64,000 bases of DNA, taken from NCBI RefSeq assembly GCF_900106955.1, contig NZ_FNNI01000005.1, positions 186,001-250,000 of the forward strand, read 5' to 3'. This document shows, in pieces, positions 35,466 to 44,647 of the stretch. Made by a program: the position numbers and the translations under genes. This stretch comes from Aidingimonas halophila. Its GTDB lineage: Bacteria > Pseudomonadota > Gammaproteobacteria > Pseudomonadales > Halomonadaceae. Under the pieces are notes generated by a model. That model did not search any database. It saw nothing but the letters and a program-made list of their open reading frames with translations, and was not told where the DNA came from. Every line of letters starts with the position of its first letter. Within the stretch, counting starts at the first letter, position 1.

Positions 35466-37307
35466 TTATTCATTACGCTGGCGTTCTCGCACGGCGCGTT
35501 CCCGCTCGGGATCGATCCACCAAGCATCCATGTCTCGCTGGTACTCCGGAAAGGGTTCGGGCCACTCGAACTTGTCCCACATGGCGATTCGGGTCCCTGA
35601 CATATGCCACTGGGGGATGACATAGAACCCCCAGCGCAGCACGCGATCAAGCGCGCGGGCCGCCGTATCGAGCGCCTCGCGGGAATCGGCACGGATCAAT
35701 TGTTCGACCAGCGTATCGATCACCGGGTCGCGAAGTCCTATCAGATTGCGGCTTCGCGGCCTGTCTGCATAGGGTGTCGTCCAGAACTCGCGCTGTTCAT
35801 TGCCGGGATTGGCTGATTGCGGGAAGCTGCCGACGATCATGTCGAAATCGAAATTGCTCAAGCGGTTCAGGTATTGGTTGACGTCGACCAGGCGGATATT
35901 GCCCTGTATGCCCAAGCGCTCGAGATTATGCAACAGCGGTTGGGTCACGCGCTCGAACTGACTGTCGTAGAGCAGGACTTCCAGTCGCAATGGCCTGCCG
36001 TTTTCGGTATCGACAAGCACGCCATCGCGGACTTCGTAGCCGGCATCAAGGAGTAACTCGTAAGCCTTTTTCAGTCGTTCTCGACGATCCTCCGGATGAT
36101 CGATGGGTAATGGTTCGTCAAAGACCTCGTCCGGCAACTCATCGCGATGAGGCTCCAGAAGTGCCAGTTCTTCCTCGGACGGCATGCCTTCGGCAGCCAT
36201 TTCCGAGTTTTCGAAGAAGCTGTGTGTCTGTTCATAGGCCCCGTAGAAGAGATTGTCATTGAGCCAGGGAAAATTGAATGCCAGATTCAGGGCCTCGCGA
36301 ACGCGACGATCCTGAAATGTCTCGCGACGAAGGTTCATGACGTACGCCTGCATTCCGGCCGGTTGCCCGTCAGGGATGATCAGGCGTTCTATGTAACCGT
36401 CTTCGGCAGCAGGAAAATCGTAAGCGGTCGCCCAAAGCCGGGCACTGGTTTCCTGGCGCATATCGAGATTGCCGGCCTTGAATGCTTCCAGTGCAACGGT
36501 CTGGTCCCGGTAATAATCATAGATCAGGCGGTCGATATTATAGCGTCCCTGATTGACGGCCAGATCTCGCCCCCAATAATCCTCGACCCGACGGTAAGTG
36601 ATTCGACGACCGGGATCGATTTCGTCGATACGGTAAGGACCCGAGCCCAGGAGGGGATCAAGCGTTGAGCGGTTGAACTCCCTGTCTTTCCAGAAATGCT
36701 CGGGAAGAATAGGCATCTGCCCGAGTATCAGAGGCAATTCGCGAGAGTTTTCCTCGGCGAATTCGAAACGAACCGTGTGATCGTCCATGGCTTTGGCATC
36801 GGTCACATCAGCATAGTAAGAGGCATAGAATGGTTGACCTTTTTCAACGAGCGTTTCAAGGCTGAAAACGACATCGTCCGCTGTCAGGGGTTCGCCATCA
36901 TGGAAATGCGCTTCGGAACGTAAATCGAACTCCATCCAGCGACGATCAGGATCCAGGCGGATACCTTCTGCCACCAGGCCATACATGGAGAAGGGTTCGT
37001 CAGGGTTGGCGACCAGCAGGGTGTCATAGGTCTGGGTAAGCCCGGAGGCAGAGGTGCCGCTAGTGATAAATGGGTTGGTCGAGTCGAAACTGCCTGTCGC
37101 GGCACGACGGAGAGTGCCGCCTTTCGGTGCGTCAGGGTTGACATGCGGAAAGTGATCGAAATCCTCGGACAGGGCCGGTTCGTCATAAAGCGAGAGACCG
37201 TGAACCGTTTCAACGTCTTCCGCAGGGTCCGCAAGAAGCGATGCGGGTAGCAACCACGGAATGACGATGAATAGCAAGGCGTATCTTGATGGTGAGTTGA
37301 CCGACAT
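35466..37307 (-). CDS. yejA: Periplasmic peptide-binding protein YejA
   Basis: Class C (DppA/OppA-like) solute-binding protein of the YejABEF importer, 613 residues. A signal peptide (about 1-26, ending ASLLA) is followed by SBP_bac_5 domains: VHGLSLYDEPALSEDFDHFPHVNPDAPKGG is the YejA family opening, and LLGSGPYRIDEIDPGRRITYRR a conserved core. Ligands are oligopeptides. The 154-base gap from mltD is probably where the yej promoter lies, though I could not pick a convincing one. Confidence 0.94.
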   Translation of the reverse strand: MSVNSPSRYALLFIVIPWLLPASLLADPAEDVETVHGLSLYDEPALSEDFDHFPHVNPDAPKGGTLRRAATGSFDSTNPFITSGTSASGLTQTYDTLLVANPDEPFSMYGLVAEGIRLDPDRRWMEFDLRSEAHFHDGEPLTADDVVFSLETLVEKGQPFYASYYADVTDAKAMDDHTVRFEFAEENSRELPLILGQMPILPEHFWKDREFNRSTLDPLLGSGPYRIDEIDPGRRITYRRVEDYWGRDLAVNQGRYNIDRLIYDYYRDQTVALEAFKAGNLDMRQETSARLWATAYDFPAAEDGYIERLIIPDGQPAGMQAYVMNLRRETFQDRRVREALNLAFNFPWLNDNLFYGAYEQTHSFFENSEMAAEGMPSEEELALLEPHRDELPDEVFDEPLPIDHPEDRRERLKKAYELLLDAGYEVRDGVLVDTENGRPLRLEVLLYDSQFERVTQPLLHNLERLGIQGNIRLVDVNQYLNRLSNFDFDMIVGSFPQSANPGNEQREFWTTPYADRPRSRNLIGLRDPVIDTLVEQLIRADSREALDTAARALDRVLRWGFYVIPQWHMSGTRIAMWDKFEWPEPFPEYQRDMDAWWIDPERERAVRERQRNE

Positions 37308-37461
37308 GAGTGGATCCTGACTGTGATTCCGAAGAGACGGAGTCGTTCCATGTTGCAGCGATGTCGGACGCCGATGACGTGTCTCCTGGTCACGCGCCTT
37401 ACCGCTCTGGCTAAGGTGTCAGCGAGAGCGGCACTTGTAAACGGCGGTGGTTAGCGTTTTA

Positions 37462-38694
37462 TCAACTGTCGGTGTGAGGACGCTCTGCTTGGTCGTCTGA
37501 AGACTGGGCCAGTGTCGTTGTCGAGTCGGGAATCTGCAGTGTCTGTCCGACCTGGAGAGTGTTGTCGTTTAATGAATTAGCCGCGCGAAGCTCGTTGACG
37601 GTTGTACCATGCTGATTGGCAATGGCCGATAGGCTGTCACCCTGCTGGACGTGATAGGTGTCGCCGCCGCTACTATTGGATGCTGTCATGGTGTCGCCGT
37701 TGTTCAGCGATGCCTGCAGTTCTTCCTGCTTGCCGGCGGGCACTAGCAGAGCTGTCGTTACATTCGGATCGAGCCGTCCATGCACCAGCGCCGGGTTCAA
37801 CTCTTCCAACCGAGTACGGGTGGTGCCGGCGAGTTCGGCCGCCTTGTCAAGACTGATCGGGCGATCGACCTCGACCTCGGCGAACGCTGCGGAGTCATCG
37901 ATCTCCGGTAGCGCGACATCGTAATGCTCGGGATCGTCGATGATGGCGGCGAGTGCCAACAGCTTCGGCACATAGTTCATGGTCTCACGCGGTAGCTGGA
38001 GGTCCCAGTAATCCCCCGACTCCCCACGATGGCGGGCCGCCTCTCGTGCCTGGTTGACGGTTCCCGATCCAGCATTGTAGGCAGCCAACGACAATTCGAT
38101 ATCACCGTCGTACCAGCGATCGGCCTGTTCCTCCAGATAATCCAGGGCGGCATCGGTGGAGGCGACGACGTCGAGCCTGCCGTCATAACCATTGGTACGC
38201 GACAATCCGAGGGCGTCGCTGGTTCCGGGCATGAACTGCCACAGGCCGGTAGCCCCACCGGGATTGCGTGCCGTCGGATCAAATGAACTCTCGACAAAGG
38301 GAACGAGAGCAAGCTCGCCCGGCATGTCACGCTCTTCCAGTTGCTGAATGATCCACGATAGCCAGGGACGGGCCCGCTCAGTGATCTCGGCAATGTTCTC
38401 CGGGCTGGCGCGATAGTGGTCGATCCATTCTTGAACACGTTGATGGTCGACATCGCGTTGCCATTGAAAGTTGTCACGCAAGCGAGCCCAGGCATCTTCG
38501 TGAACGGCGGGCTCCAGCTCCAGGGCATCCCAGAAATGGGTGTCCTGCACCATGGCCGATGAACTGCGATAGGCAGAGTCATCGGTCCGAGCACGATTCT
38601 CGGCGTGGGCTCCGGCGGCAGAAATGAGGATGCTGCACAGTAACGCGCTGCCTGCCAAACCAAGTGTGAAACGACGCGTCGTTCGGTAAGTCAT
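37462..38694 (-). CDS. mltD: Membrane-bound lytic murein transglycosylase D-like
   Basis: Peptidoglycan lytic transglycosylase. Signal sequence (about 1-31), an SLT domain with catalytic Glu in LVPFVESSFDP and GATGLWQFMPGT, the second family motif AYNAGSGTVNQA, then one C-terminal LysM repeat (YHVQQGDSLSAIANQHGTTVNELRAANSL). ATG at 38694 with GGAGA gives 410 residues, shorter than E. coli MltD (452), which has two LysM repeats. No lipobox cysteine is evident, so it may be soluble rather than lipid-anchored. Downstream of gloB on the same strand, as in E. coli. Confidence 0.9.
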   Translation of the reverse strand: MTYRTTRRFTLGLAGSALLCSILISAAGAHAENRARTDDSAYRSSSAMVQDTHFWDALELEPAVHEDAWARLRDNFQWQRDVDHQRVQEWIDHYRASPENIAEITERARPWLSWIIQQLEERDMPGELALVPFVESSFDPTARNPGGATGLWQFMPGTSDALGLSRTNGYDGRLDVVASTDAALDYLEEQADRWYDGDIELSLAAYNAGSGTVNQAREAARHRGESGDYWDLQLPRETMNYVPKLLALAAIIDDPEHYDVALPEIDDSAAFAEVEVDRPISLDKAAELAGTTRTRLEELNPALVHGRLDPNVTTALLVPAGKQEELQASLNNGDTMTASNSSGGDTYHVQQGDSLSAIANQHGTTVNELRAANSLNDNTLQVGQTLQIPDSTTTLAQSSDDQAERPHTDS

Positions 38695-38747
38695 GAGTGT
38701 CTCCGGGCGCTTTATGGCGTCCATCAATAAGTCTGTCTTGGATCAGG

Positions 38748-39515
38748 TCAGAAGCGGTCTTTCCAGGCGCGAAGCGTGGTGAAGGTGGCCAGTGTACTAT
38801 CCGCGTCACCTTGGGTGGCGGCTTGTTGGCGCACGGTGTCCTGCTGGGTACGCAAGAATGGGTTGATCAATGCTTCGCGTCCCATGGTCGATGGCAGTGT
38901 CGGTCGATCGAGGTCGCGTAAGCGTTGGCACTCACTGGCGTAGTCATCGATGTTCGGATTATCCGGTTCAACGGCCTTGGCAAAGCGCAGATTGGCCAGT
39001 GTGTATTCATGCCCGGCGAAAATCAGAGTGTCGTCGGGCAAGTCGGCTAATTTATTCAGGGATGCGAACATCTGTTCAGGACTGCCTTCGAATAGCCGTC
39101 CACATCCAGCAGAAAAGAGGCTGTCACCAGCGAACAGCAGAGGAGGGACACCGGCTGCAAAATAGGCAATATGATCCAGTGTATGGCCTGGAACGTCGAT
39201 CACCTGAAACTGACGTCCCATGACCAGGCATTCGTCACCCTCACCGAGATGCTCGTCGATCCCCTTGATATCAGGATTGGCCGGGCCATAGACACGAGGG
39301 CGATAACGTTGCACGAGATCGGCCAATCCGCCTGTATGATCATGGTGATGGTGCGTGATGAGAATGCTGTCGAGCTGCAGCGCTTCACGCTCGAGATAGT
39401 CGATCACCGGCGAGGCGTCTCCCGGGTCGACGACGGCAACTCGTGAGGTGGTATCCTGGCGTAACACCCAGATATAGTTATCATTGAGGGCTGGAATCGG
39501 TGTCACACTGAGCAT
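38748..39515 (-). CDS. gloB: Hydroxyacylglutathione hydrolase (glyoxalase II)
   Basis: Metallo-beta-lactamase-fold enzyme hydrolysing S-lactoylglutathione in methylglyoxal detoxification. The binuclear metal motif THHHHDH is at residues 54-60, with the later ligands in DVPGHTLDH and FAGHEYTLANLRFA, the glutathione-binding region. 255 residues (E. coli 251). Opens MLSVTPIPALNDNYIWVL as expected. Followed by mltD after 53 bases; divergent from the yafS-like gene. Confidence 0.95.
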   Translation of the reverse strand: MLSVTPIPALNDNYIWVLRQDTTSRVAVVDPGDASPVIDYLEREALQLDSILITHHHHDHTGGLADLVQRYRPRVYGPANPDIKGIDEHLGEGDECLVMGRQFQVIDVPGHTLDHIAYFAAGVPPLLFAGDSLFSAGCGRLFEGSPEQMFASLNKLADLPDDTLIFAGHEYTLANLRFAKAVEPDNPNIDDYASECQRLRDLDRPTLPSTMGREALINPFLRTQQDTVRQQAATQGDADSTLATFTTLRAWKDRF

Positions 39516-39551
39516 GGCGATACTGTCCTCGGTTTGATCGAGATTAATGAC

Positions 39552-39580
39552 TTAACCAATCAGGCAGCTCCCGTTATAGT
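39552..39580 (+). promoter_or_regulatory. Candidate promoter for yafS-rnhA-dnaQ-nudC
   Basis: TTAACC (39552-39557), 17 bases, TATAGT (39575-39580) lies in the gloB/yafS divergent gap and points right. The -35 matches 4 of 6 positions and the -10 5 of 6. Confidence 0.45.
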
Positions 39581-39701
39581 CATGCAACAGCCGCTGCCAT
39601 GAGAGACATGACGCTCGAACTGCTGCCATAATGACTGTAACTTGATCGAATCATAAACTGTGAGACTTTGGAGGCTCTGGCCTAGTGTGTCAAATTCGGA
39701 T

Positions 39702-40469
39702 ATGACGATATCTCTGGCGCAAATGGTTCGTGACGGCCGTCGTTACTGGGCTTCAACCGATGGTCAGGCCCACTGGCAAGCAGAACGTGCCTGTCTTGGG
39801 CCGGTATGTGAAAGCCTGCATGGCCTTCATCGTCTGGAATTGAGCATGGCACCGCCGCTGTCGGACATGTGTCCGATACGCCATGCCATGGAGTGGTCAC
39901 CGACCGTTGAGCTCGCCAAAGGACCCTCGACCCTGGTATGTCCCCCTGACCAACTTCCGCTACCGGATGAAAGCATACAGTTGGTCGTGGTCCATCATCT
40001 ATTCGAGATCGTTCCCAACCCTCACCATGTGCTTCAGGAGGCGGCTCGTGTGACTGCAGACAGTGGCCGCCTGGTCATATTCGGATGGGGGCCCATGGGG
40101 TTGAGTGGATTGTCTCGTGCGCTGCCGCGTCGGCGGCGGCATATGCCATGGAATGGTCACTGGCGCACTCCCGGACGTCTGCGCGACTGGCTGGCATTTG
40201 TCGATTTCGAAATCGAGCGCGTAGACTACTGCGGTTTTCATTGGCCGGGTAGCGTGCCCCGCAACGCCTGGTTGGAGTCACTGGGGCGACGTCACAATCT
40301 GCCTTTGGGCGATACGTTCATGATTCGCGCCAAACGACGTTCTCAATCGATCCAGGCGCAACCGTCGCGTATGCCGTTGGCAGTCCCTCTGAACCAACCG
40401 ACATTGGGTCATGCGACCCGAATGATTCGACAATCAGACCTCAAGGTGGAAAGTGAACGAGTCGCCTGA
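39702..40469 (+). CDS. yafS: YafS-like SAM-dependent methyltransferase
   Basis: Putative class I methyltransferase of 255 residues. The recognisable part is the Methyltransferase_11-like segment [45 protein letters not shown], followed by a C-terminal half typical of YafS. The glycine-rich SAM loop is poorly conserved. Position between gloB and rnhA/dnaQ is the same as in E. coli. The start is uncertain: ATG at 39702 fits the family N-terminus, but GTG at 39660 is in frame and neither has a good ribosome site. Substrate unknown. Confidence 0.78.
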   Translation: MTISLAQMVRDGRRYWASTDGQAHWQAERACLGPVCESLHGLHRLELSMAPPLSDMCPIRHAMEWSPTVELAKGPSTLVCPPDQLPLPDESIQLVVVHHLFEIVPNPHHVLQEAARVTADSGRLVIFGWGPMGLSGLSRALPRRRRHMPWNGHWRTPGRLRDWLAFVDFEIERVDYCGFHWPGSVPRNAWLESLGRRHNLPLGDTFMIRAKRRSQSIQAQPSRMPLAVPLNQPTLGHATRMIRQSDLKVESERVA

Positions 40470-40920
40470 GCCCGACACCCGACTACCGCACGTGATTATC
40501 TATACCGATGGCGCATGCCGTGGAAATCCTGGTCCCGGAGGTTGGGGGGCTTGGCTGCAAAGCGGAGATCATGACAAGGCCCTCAATGGTTACGAGCCGG
40601 ATACGACCAATAATCGCATGGAGCTGAAAGCCGCCATCATGGCGCTCAGGGCACTCAAGCGACCTTGCCATGTCGAGTTGTGGACCGATTCCGAATACTT
40701 GCGAAAAGGGATGACCCAATGGCTTCCCAACTGGCAGCGACGTAACTGGAAGACAGCATCGCGCCAGCCGGTCAAGAATGCCGAACTATGGCGCGAACTT
40801 CTGGATGAAACCCGCCGTCATCGGATCGACTGGCATTGGGTCAAGGGCCACAACGGGCATCCAGGTAACGAACAGGCCGATGCACTGGCTAACCAGGCTA
40901 TCGATGATGCGCTGGCTTGA
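40453..40920 (+). CDS. rnhA: Ribonuclease HI
   Basis: Cleaves RNA in RNA/DNA hybrids. All catalytic residues are visible: Asp19 in [17 protein letters not shown], Glu57 in NRMELKAA, Asp79 in LWTDSEYL, His133 in KGHNGHPGN and Asp143 in QADALAN. 155 residues, the E. coli length. GTG start at 40453, preceded by AAGGTGGA and overlapping the methyltransferase gene by 17 bases. dnaQ follows after 45 bases. Confidence 0.96.
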   Translation: MNESPEPDTRLPHVIIYTDGACRGNPGPGGWGAWLQSGDHDKALNGYEPDTTNNRMELKAAIMALRALKRPCHVELWTDSEYLRKGMTQWLPNWQRRNWKTASRQPVKNAELWRELLDETRRHRIDWHWVKGHNGHPGNEQADALANQAIDDALA

Positions 40921-40965
40921 GGGGCGGCGCGGGAAACATCAGACACTGCGATATAAGAGGACGCT

Positions 40966-41742
40966 ATGCGTCAGGTCATTCTGGATACGGAAACGACGGG
41001 TATCGATCCGCGTGAAGGACACCGGTTGATCGAAATCGGGGGCGTCGAAATGATCAATCGACGCTTCACCGGGCGAACCTATCATCAATTCATCAACCCT
41101 GAGCGTGAGATCGAGGCCGAAGCCATTGAAGTGCATGGCATCACCAACGAACGTGTTGCCGACGAGCCGGTTTTTGCCGAGGTCGCCGACGCGTTCTGGG
41201 AATTCATCAAGGGCGCGGAGTTGGTCATTCACAACGCTCCCTTCGATGTCGGCTTTATCGATCATGAATTTGAAAAACTGAACGCGGTGAGGGGCGAGCC
41301 TCTTCTCGGTCCTGTTGCCAAACACTGCGGCGTGCTTGATACCTTGACGATGGCTCGTGAAAAGCACCCAGGGCAAAGAAACAGTCTCGACGCTCTCTGC
41401 AAGCGTTATGACATCGATAATGGCCATCGCGTTCTGCATGGTGCCTTGCTCGATGCGGAAATCCTGGCGGATGTCTATCTGGCAATGACAGGGGGGCAGA
41501 CCGCTCTTTCACTGGATGCCGAAGCGACGGCGACAGTGAATGCATCAGGGCAGCAGCAATCGATGACTCAGGGAATCCGCCGCCTTGACGAACAACGACC
41601 GCGGCTCTCGGTTCGTCTTCCGGATGAAACGGAGCGTCAGGCGCATGAAGCCAAGCTGCAGGGGATTCGTGAGTCTGCCGGGCAATGTCTTTGGGATAGC
41701 CTGGAACAATACGTCGATGACGATACGGTAACGAGGCATTGA
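40966..41742 (+). CDS. dnaQ: DNA polymerase III epsilon subunit (proofreading exonuclease)
   Basis: DEDDh 3'-5' exonuclease of the replicative polymerase. Exo I is RQVILDTETTG (Asp7, Glu9), Exo II lies in ELVIHNAPFDVGFIDHEF, and Exo III in HGALLDAEILADVYLAMTGG. Directly after it is QTALSL, matching the beta-clamp-binding position of E. coli DnaQ. The C-terminal part binds the alpha subunit. 258 residues (E. coli 243). Its stop overlaps the nudC start. Confidence 0.95.
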   Translation: MRQVILDTETTGIDPREGHRLIEIGGVEMINRRFTGRTYHQFINPEREIEAEAIEVHGITNERVADEPVFAEVADAFWEFIKGAELVIHNAPFDVGFIDHEFEKLNAVRGEPLLGPVAKHCGVLDTLTMAREKHPGQRNSLDALCKRYDIDNGHRVLHGALLDAEILADVYLAMTGGQTALSLDAEATATVNASGQQQSMTQGIRRLDEQRPRLSVRLPDETERQAHEAKLQGIRESAGQCLWDSLEQYVDDDTVTRH

Positions 41743-42518
41743 TGTTTCGCCGCGATATGCCGTCGCTGGGGGTCTCGGCTGGACGAACGATTCATGTGGC
41801 TGCCGGCAACGTCAAACCGGCAGATGATGACGGATTCTTGCAGCCCGCTGGTCCGTGGCCGGATCATGCCGTGCCTCTCGGCTTCTGGCACGATGAACCG
41901 GTAGCCGTGGTCGTTGAGGAGGCGGCGGCGGGAGCGAACTGGCCGGAAGGGCGCACTTGGCTCGCCCGTTTGCCAGCGTCTCGGTTTGCCCTGTTATCGA
42001 CGGCGCTACAGGTGGCCAGCTGGCGGCGAAATCATCGGTATTGTGGCCGTTGCGGTTCAATCACGACTCAAGTGCCCGGCGAGTTCGCGATGCACTGTTC
42101 GTCGTGCGGTCACCGCAATTATCCACGGATTTCCCCGTGTATCATTACACTGGTAACGCACGGGGATGAATTATTACTGGCTCGCAGCCCACGTTTTCCT
42201 CCTGGACGATATTCCACGCTGGCGGGTTTCATCGAGCCGGGGGAAGATGCCGAGGGTGCCGTTCGCCGAGAAGTGCATGAAGAAGTGGGGCTCAGCCTCG
42301 GCCGGATTCGCTATTTCCGCAGTCAGGCGTGGCCGTTTCCTCACTCATTGATGCTGGGGTTTTATGCGGAGGCGGCGAGTCGTCGGATCATGATCGACCA
42401 CGAGGAGATCATTGATGCTGCCTGGTTTTCTCCAGGACACTTGCCACAGTTACCCCCGCCTTATTCCATCTCGCGGGCCCTCATCGAAACTCACCTCAAG
42501 GGAGTGGCAAGGCGCTGA
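41742..42518 (+). CDS. nudC: NAD(H) pyrophosphatase / RNA deNADding Nudix hydrolase
   Basis: NudC-type Nudix enzyme cleaving NAD(H) and removing NAD caps from RNA. A zinc ribbon, CGRC then CSSC, lies ahead of the Nudix box GFIEPGEDAEGAVRREVHEEVG, followed by the NudC-specific motif seen here as SQAWPFPHS (usually SQPWPFPxS, so Pro to Ala). ATG 41742 shares one base with the dnaQ stop; 258 residues. Convergent and directly abutting the SCP2 gene. Confidence 0.93.
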   Translation: MFRRDMPSLGVSAGRTIHVAAGNVKPADDDGFLQPAGPWPDHAVPLGFWHDEPVAVVVEEAAAGANWPEGRTWLARLPASRFALLSTALQVASWRRNHRYCGRCGSITTQVPGEFAMHCSSCGHRNYPRISPCIITLVTHGDELLLARSPRFPPGRYSTLAGFIEPGEDAEGAVRREVHEEVGLSLGRIRYFRSQAWPFPHSLMLGFYAEAASRRIMIDHEEIIDAAWFSPGHLPQLPPPYSISRALIETHLKGVARR

Positions 42519-42833
42519 TTACTCATGCTTGGGAAACAGGCTTGTCAGGCGAGTCGCTAGCATGACATTGCCGCTGGCTTTGAGTTTGCCCGTCATGAAA
42601 GCGTTCATGCCATTGATGTCACCACTCATGATGCCTTTCAAGGTATCGGTACTCATGGATAGTGTCACTGAGGGATCCTCGTGCTCCCCTTGCAGTACAT
42701 CCAAGGTGCCGTCACGAATAACCAGGTAGTAATCATCTGCATCACTGAAACAGAACTGAAAGATATTATTCATGCCTTGTGCTGCACCGGCATCGAAGCG
42801 TTGCTGGAGTTTATCGATGATAGGTTGATTCAT
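42519..42833 (-). CDS. SCP2 sterol-binding domain protein
   Basis: 104-residue stand-alone SCP2 domain with the typical segments YYLVIRDGTLDVLQGEHEDPSVTLSMS and GDINGMNAFMTGKLKASGNVMLATRLTSLFP. Bacterial members probably bind lipids or fatty-acyl chains; the exact role is unknown. No signal peptide, so cytoplasmic. Divergent from sohB across a 136-base gap that carries an inverted repeat. Confidence 0.88.
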   Translation of the reverse strand: MNQPIIDKLQQRFDAGAAQGMNNIFQFCFSDADDYYLVIRDGTLDVLQGEHEDPSVTLSMSTDTLKGIMSGDINGMNAFMTGKLKASGNVMLATRLTSLFPKHE

Positions 42834-42872
42834 GGGGATGGCCTTGTGATGTTCCTTACGTGATTTCAGCGT

Positions 42873-42893
42873 ATTTAAAACGTTCGTTTAAAT
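42873..42893 (+). promoter_or_regulatory. ATTTAAA/TTTAAAT inverted repeat between SCP2 and sohB
   Basis: ATTTAAA (42873-42879) and TTTAAAT (42887-42893) are inverted with a 7-base spacer. Inside is AAAC-GTTC-GTTT, which resembles the PsrA-type fatty-acid regulator box of pseudomonads as I remember it. It sits about 40 bases upstream of the SCP2 gene. Operator role is inference. Confidence 0.4.
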
Positions 42894-42969
42894 CAAGTCG
42901 CATCTGTATCATAAGCAGCATGCAGGCGCATAATGCGGTTATTTGTGTTGAGCTGGCAAGGAGTCGAGA

Positions 42970-44007
42970 GTGAATGAATGGTTGAATGATTTTGCGATGT
43001 TTCTCGCCCAGATACTTACGCTGTTAGTGGCGCTGGTGGTGGCGATCGCGCTGGTGACGCGCTCCCGGTCGATGCAGGGAGGAGAGAAATCGCGCTTGCG
43101 AGTCGAGGATTTGAACCAGCGTTATCGTAAGCGCTACCGTCAACTCCGTTTGTCCGGTCTGACGTCGAAAGCTCGTAAGTCGATGATCAAGGCCTTCCGC
43201 AAAGAGGACAAGCTGTCGGTCCGCAGGCGCTCCGAGGAGTCGGCCGATAGCCGTGTCTGGGTGTTGGATTTTCATGGCGATTTGAAAGCATCGGCAACAT
43301 CCCGATTGTCCCAGGAGGTATCGACGCTGCTGGGAATCGCTGGTGAGGGGGACGAGGTCGTGTTGAGGTTGGAATCTGCCGGTGGCCTGGTCCATGCCTA
43401 TGGCCAGGCAGCGGCAGAATTTGATCGTCTAAGGGAGTCGGGCATCCATACCACAGTGTGCGTCGATAAAGTGGCGGCTAGCGGTGGTTACCTCATGGCT
43501 TGCTGTGCCGAAAGGTTGATCGTGGCACCGTTTGCCGTTCTCGGCTCGATCGGCGTGGTTGCCCAGCTTCCGAACGTGCATCGCCTGCTCAAGCGCCATG
43601 ATATCGATGTCGAGGTCATGACTGCCGGCCGATATAAACGGACGTTGACAGTGTTGGGCGAAAATACTGATGAGGGACGTGAGAAGTTCCGTGGCGACCT
43701 CCAACACATCCATGATCTGTTCAAACAGTATGTCGGTCAGCGCCGCCCTGGACTCGATATTGATTCAGTGGCGACCGGGGAAGTCTGGTATGGCACCGAT
43801 GCGGTGGAAAACGGCTTGGCTGATGCTGTAAAGACCAGTGAAGCGTATTTATTGGAACGGATGCAGCAGGCCAAAGTCATGACACTGCAGTTGGAAACGC
43901 GGAAGGGTGTTGCTGCTCGAATGGGTCTCGCTCTGGAGCAAGGTGTGGAACGAGGGGTTCAGCGTGCTATTGAAGCAGTGGATGCGACCCGCTGGTTGAA
44001 GCGTTGA
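42970..44007 (+). CDS. sohB: SohB-like inner-membrane serine protease (SppA/S49 family)
   Basis: Signal-peptide-peptidase-like protease. An N-terminal membrane anchor (about 8-30) is followed by a basic linker and the S49 domain. The nucleophile Ser lies in DKVAASGGYLMACCAER and the general-base Lys in AGRYKRTLT, with GVVAQLPNVHRLLKRHDID typical of SohB. 345 residues (E. coli 349). The GTG start has AAGGAG six bases upstream. Probably outward-facing active site; substrates unknown. Confidence 0.92.
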   Translation: MNEWLNDFAMFLAQILTLLVALVVAIALVTRSRSMQGGEKSRLRVEDLNQRYRKRYRQLRLSGLTSKARKSMIKAFRKEDKLSVRRRSEESADSRVWVLDFHGDLKASATSRLSQEVSTLLGIAGEGDEVVLRLESAGGLVHAYGQAAAEFDRLRESGIHTTVCVDKVAASGGYLMACCAERLIVAPFAVLGSIGVVAQLPNVHRLLKRHDIDVEVMTAGRYKRTLTVLGENTDEGREKFRGDLQHIHDLFKQYVGQRRPGLDIDSVATGEVWYGTDAVENGLADAVKTSEAYLLERMQQAKVMTLQLETRKGVAARMGLALEQGVERGVQRAIEAVDATRWLKR

Positions 44008-44013
44008 GGCCCC

Positions 44014-44334
44014 TTACTGTGCTGCATAAAGATCCGACAACGCCGAGATGATGTGATGCGCCTGTTCGCCATGGAGGGAGTAGTAGATCGTCTGCGATGC
44101 ACGTCGTGTCGTGACGATGCTCTCCCGGCGGAGAATGGCGAGATGTTGTGAAAGTGCCGATTGGCTAAGGCTGAGCTTGGCATTGAGCTCCGAGACTGAG
44201 AGTTCCTGTCCGGCGAGAAGACAGAGGATGCGGAGCCTATTTTCATTGGCCATGGCTTTAAGCAGGTTGGTGGCGTCATGGAAGGCGGGCTCCCCGGCAT
44301 CAAGCAGCTGTACGGCTGGTTGGTGTGTATTCAT
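44014..44334 (-). CDS. ArsR-family transcriptional regulator (YgaV/BigR-like)
   Basis: 106-residue winged-helix repressor-type protein. Core is AMANENRLRILCLLAGQELSVSELNAKLSLSQSALSQHLAILRRE, close to the YgaV/BigR subgroup that senses sulfide or persulfide through a Cys pair. Here the first Cys (LCLLAGQ) is present but the C-terminal Cys is absent (the protein ends LYAAQ), so persulfide sensing by the known mechanism is doubtful. No metal-binding CXC motif. Targets unknown; both its own promoter and the yhhQ promoter lie in the 351-base gap upstream. Confidence 0.88.
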   Translation of the reverse strand: MNTHQPAVQLLDAGEPAFHDATNLLKAMANENRLRILCLLAGQELSVSELNAKLSLSQSALSQHLAILRRESIVTTRRASQTIYYSLHGEQAHHIISALSDLYAAQ

Positions 44335-44420
44335 GGATATTCTCCTGGAACATCAAGCCATGCGGTCCGTCTGTGAATGTCATTTACCGGCATGTTTCAC
44401 ACCGTTTGTTATCATTCTCC

Positions 44421-44438
44421 TACTATACTGATTTAGTA
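44421..44438 (-). promoter_or_regulatory. Inverted repeat upstream of the ArsR-family gene
   Basis: TACTA (44421-44425) and TAGTA (44434-44438), with an 8-base spacer, lie about 90 bases upstream of the regulator start; read leftward, TATAGT is a plausible -10. A candidate autoregulatory operator. The 351-base gap (44335-44685) otherwise holds only the yhhQ promoter and riboswitch described below. Confidence 0.35.
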
Positions 44439-44593
44439 AATCTTTAAGCGCCTTGCCAGCCCTGATTAACCAATGAGTTAACGGTGAATCAATGAAGCGT
44501 TGTTGCTGGTTTGCATCGCTCAGTGAAGCAAGATCCTTGGGTCTCGAGAAATCCGTCACGCACTCGTGGCTCGTGCCGTCTCGCCAAGATGGG

Positions 44594-44599
44594 TATAAT
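44594..44599 (+). promoter_or_regulatory. -10 element (TATAAT) of yhhQ
   Basis: Perfect TATAAT with no convincing -35 at 16-18 bases. Predicted start near 44606, leaving an 80-base leader that contains the preQ1 riboswitch. Confidence 0.5.
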
Positions 44600-44647
44600 G
44601 TTCCCTTCCGGGTCGTCGCCAGCATGATGGTGGTTTGACGAATGAAA

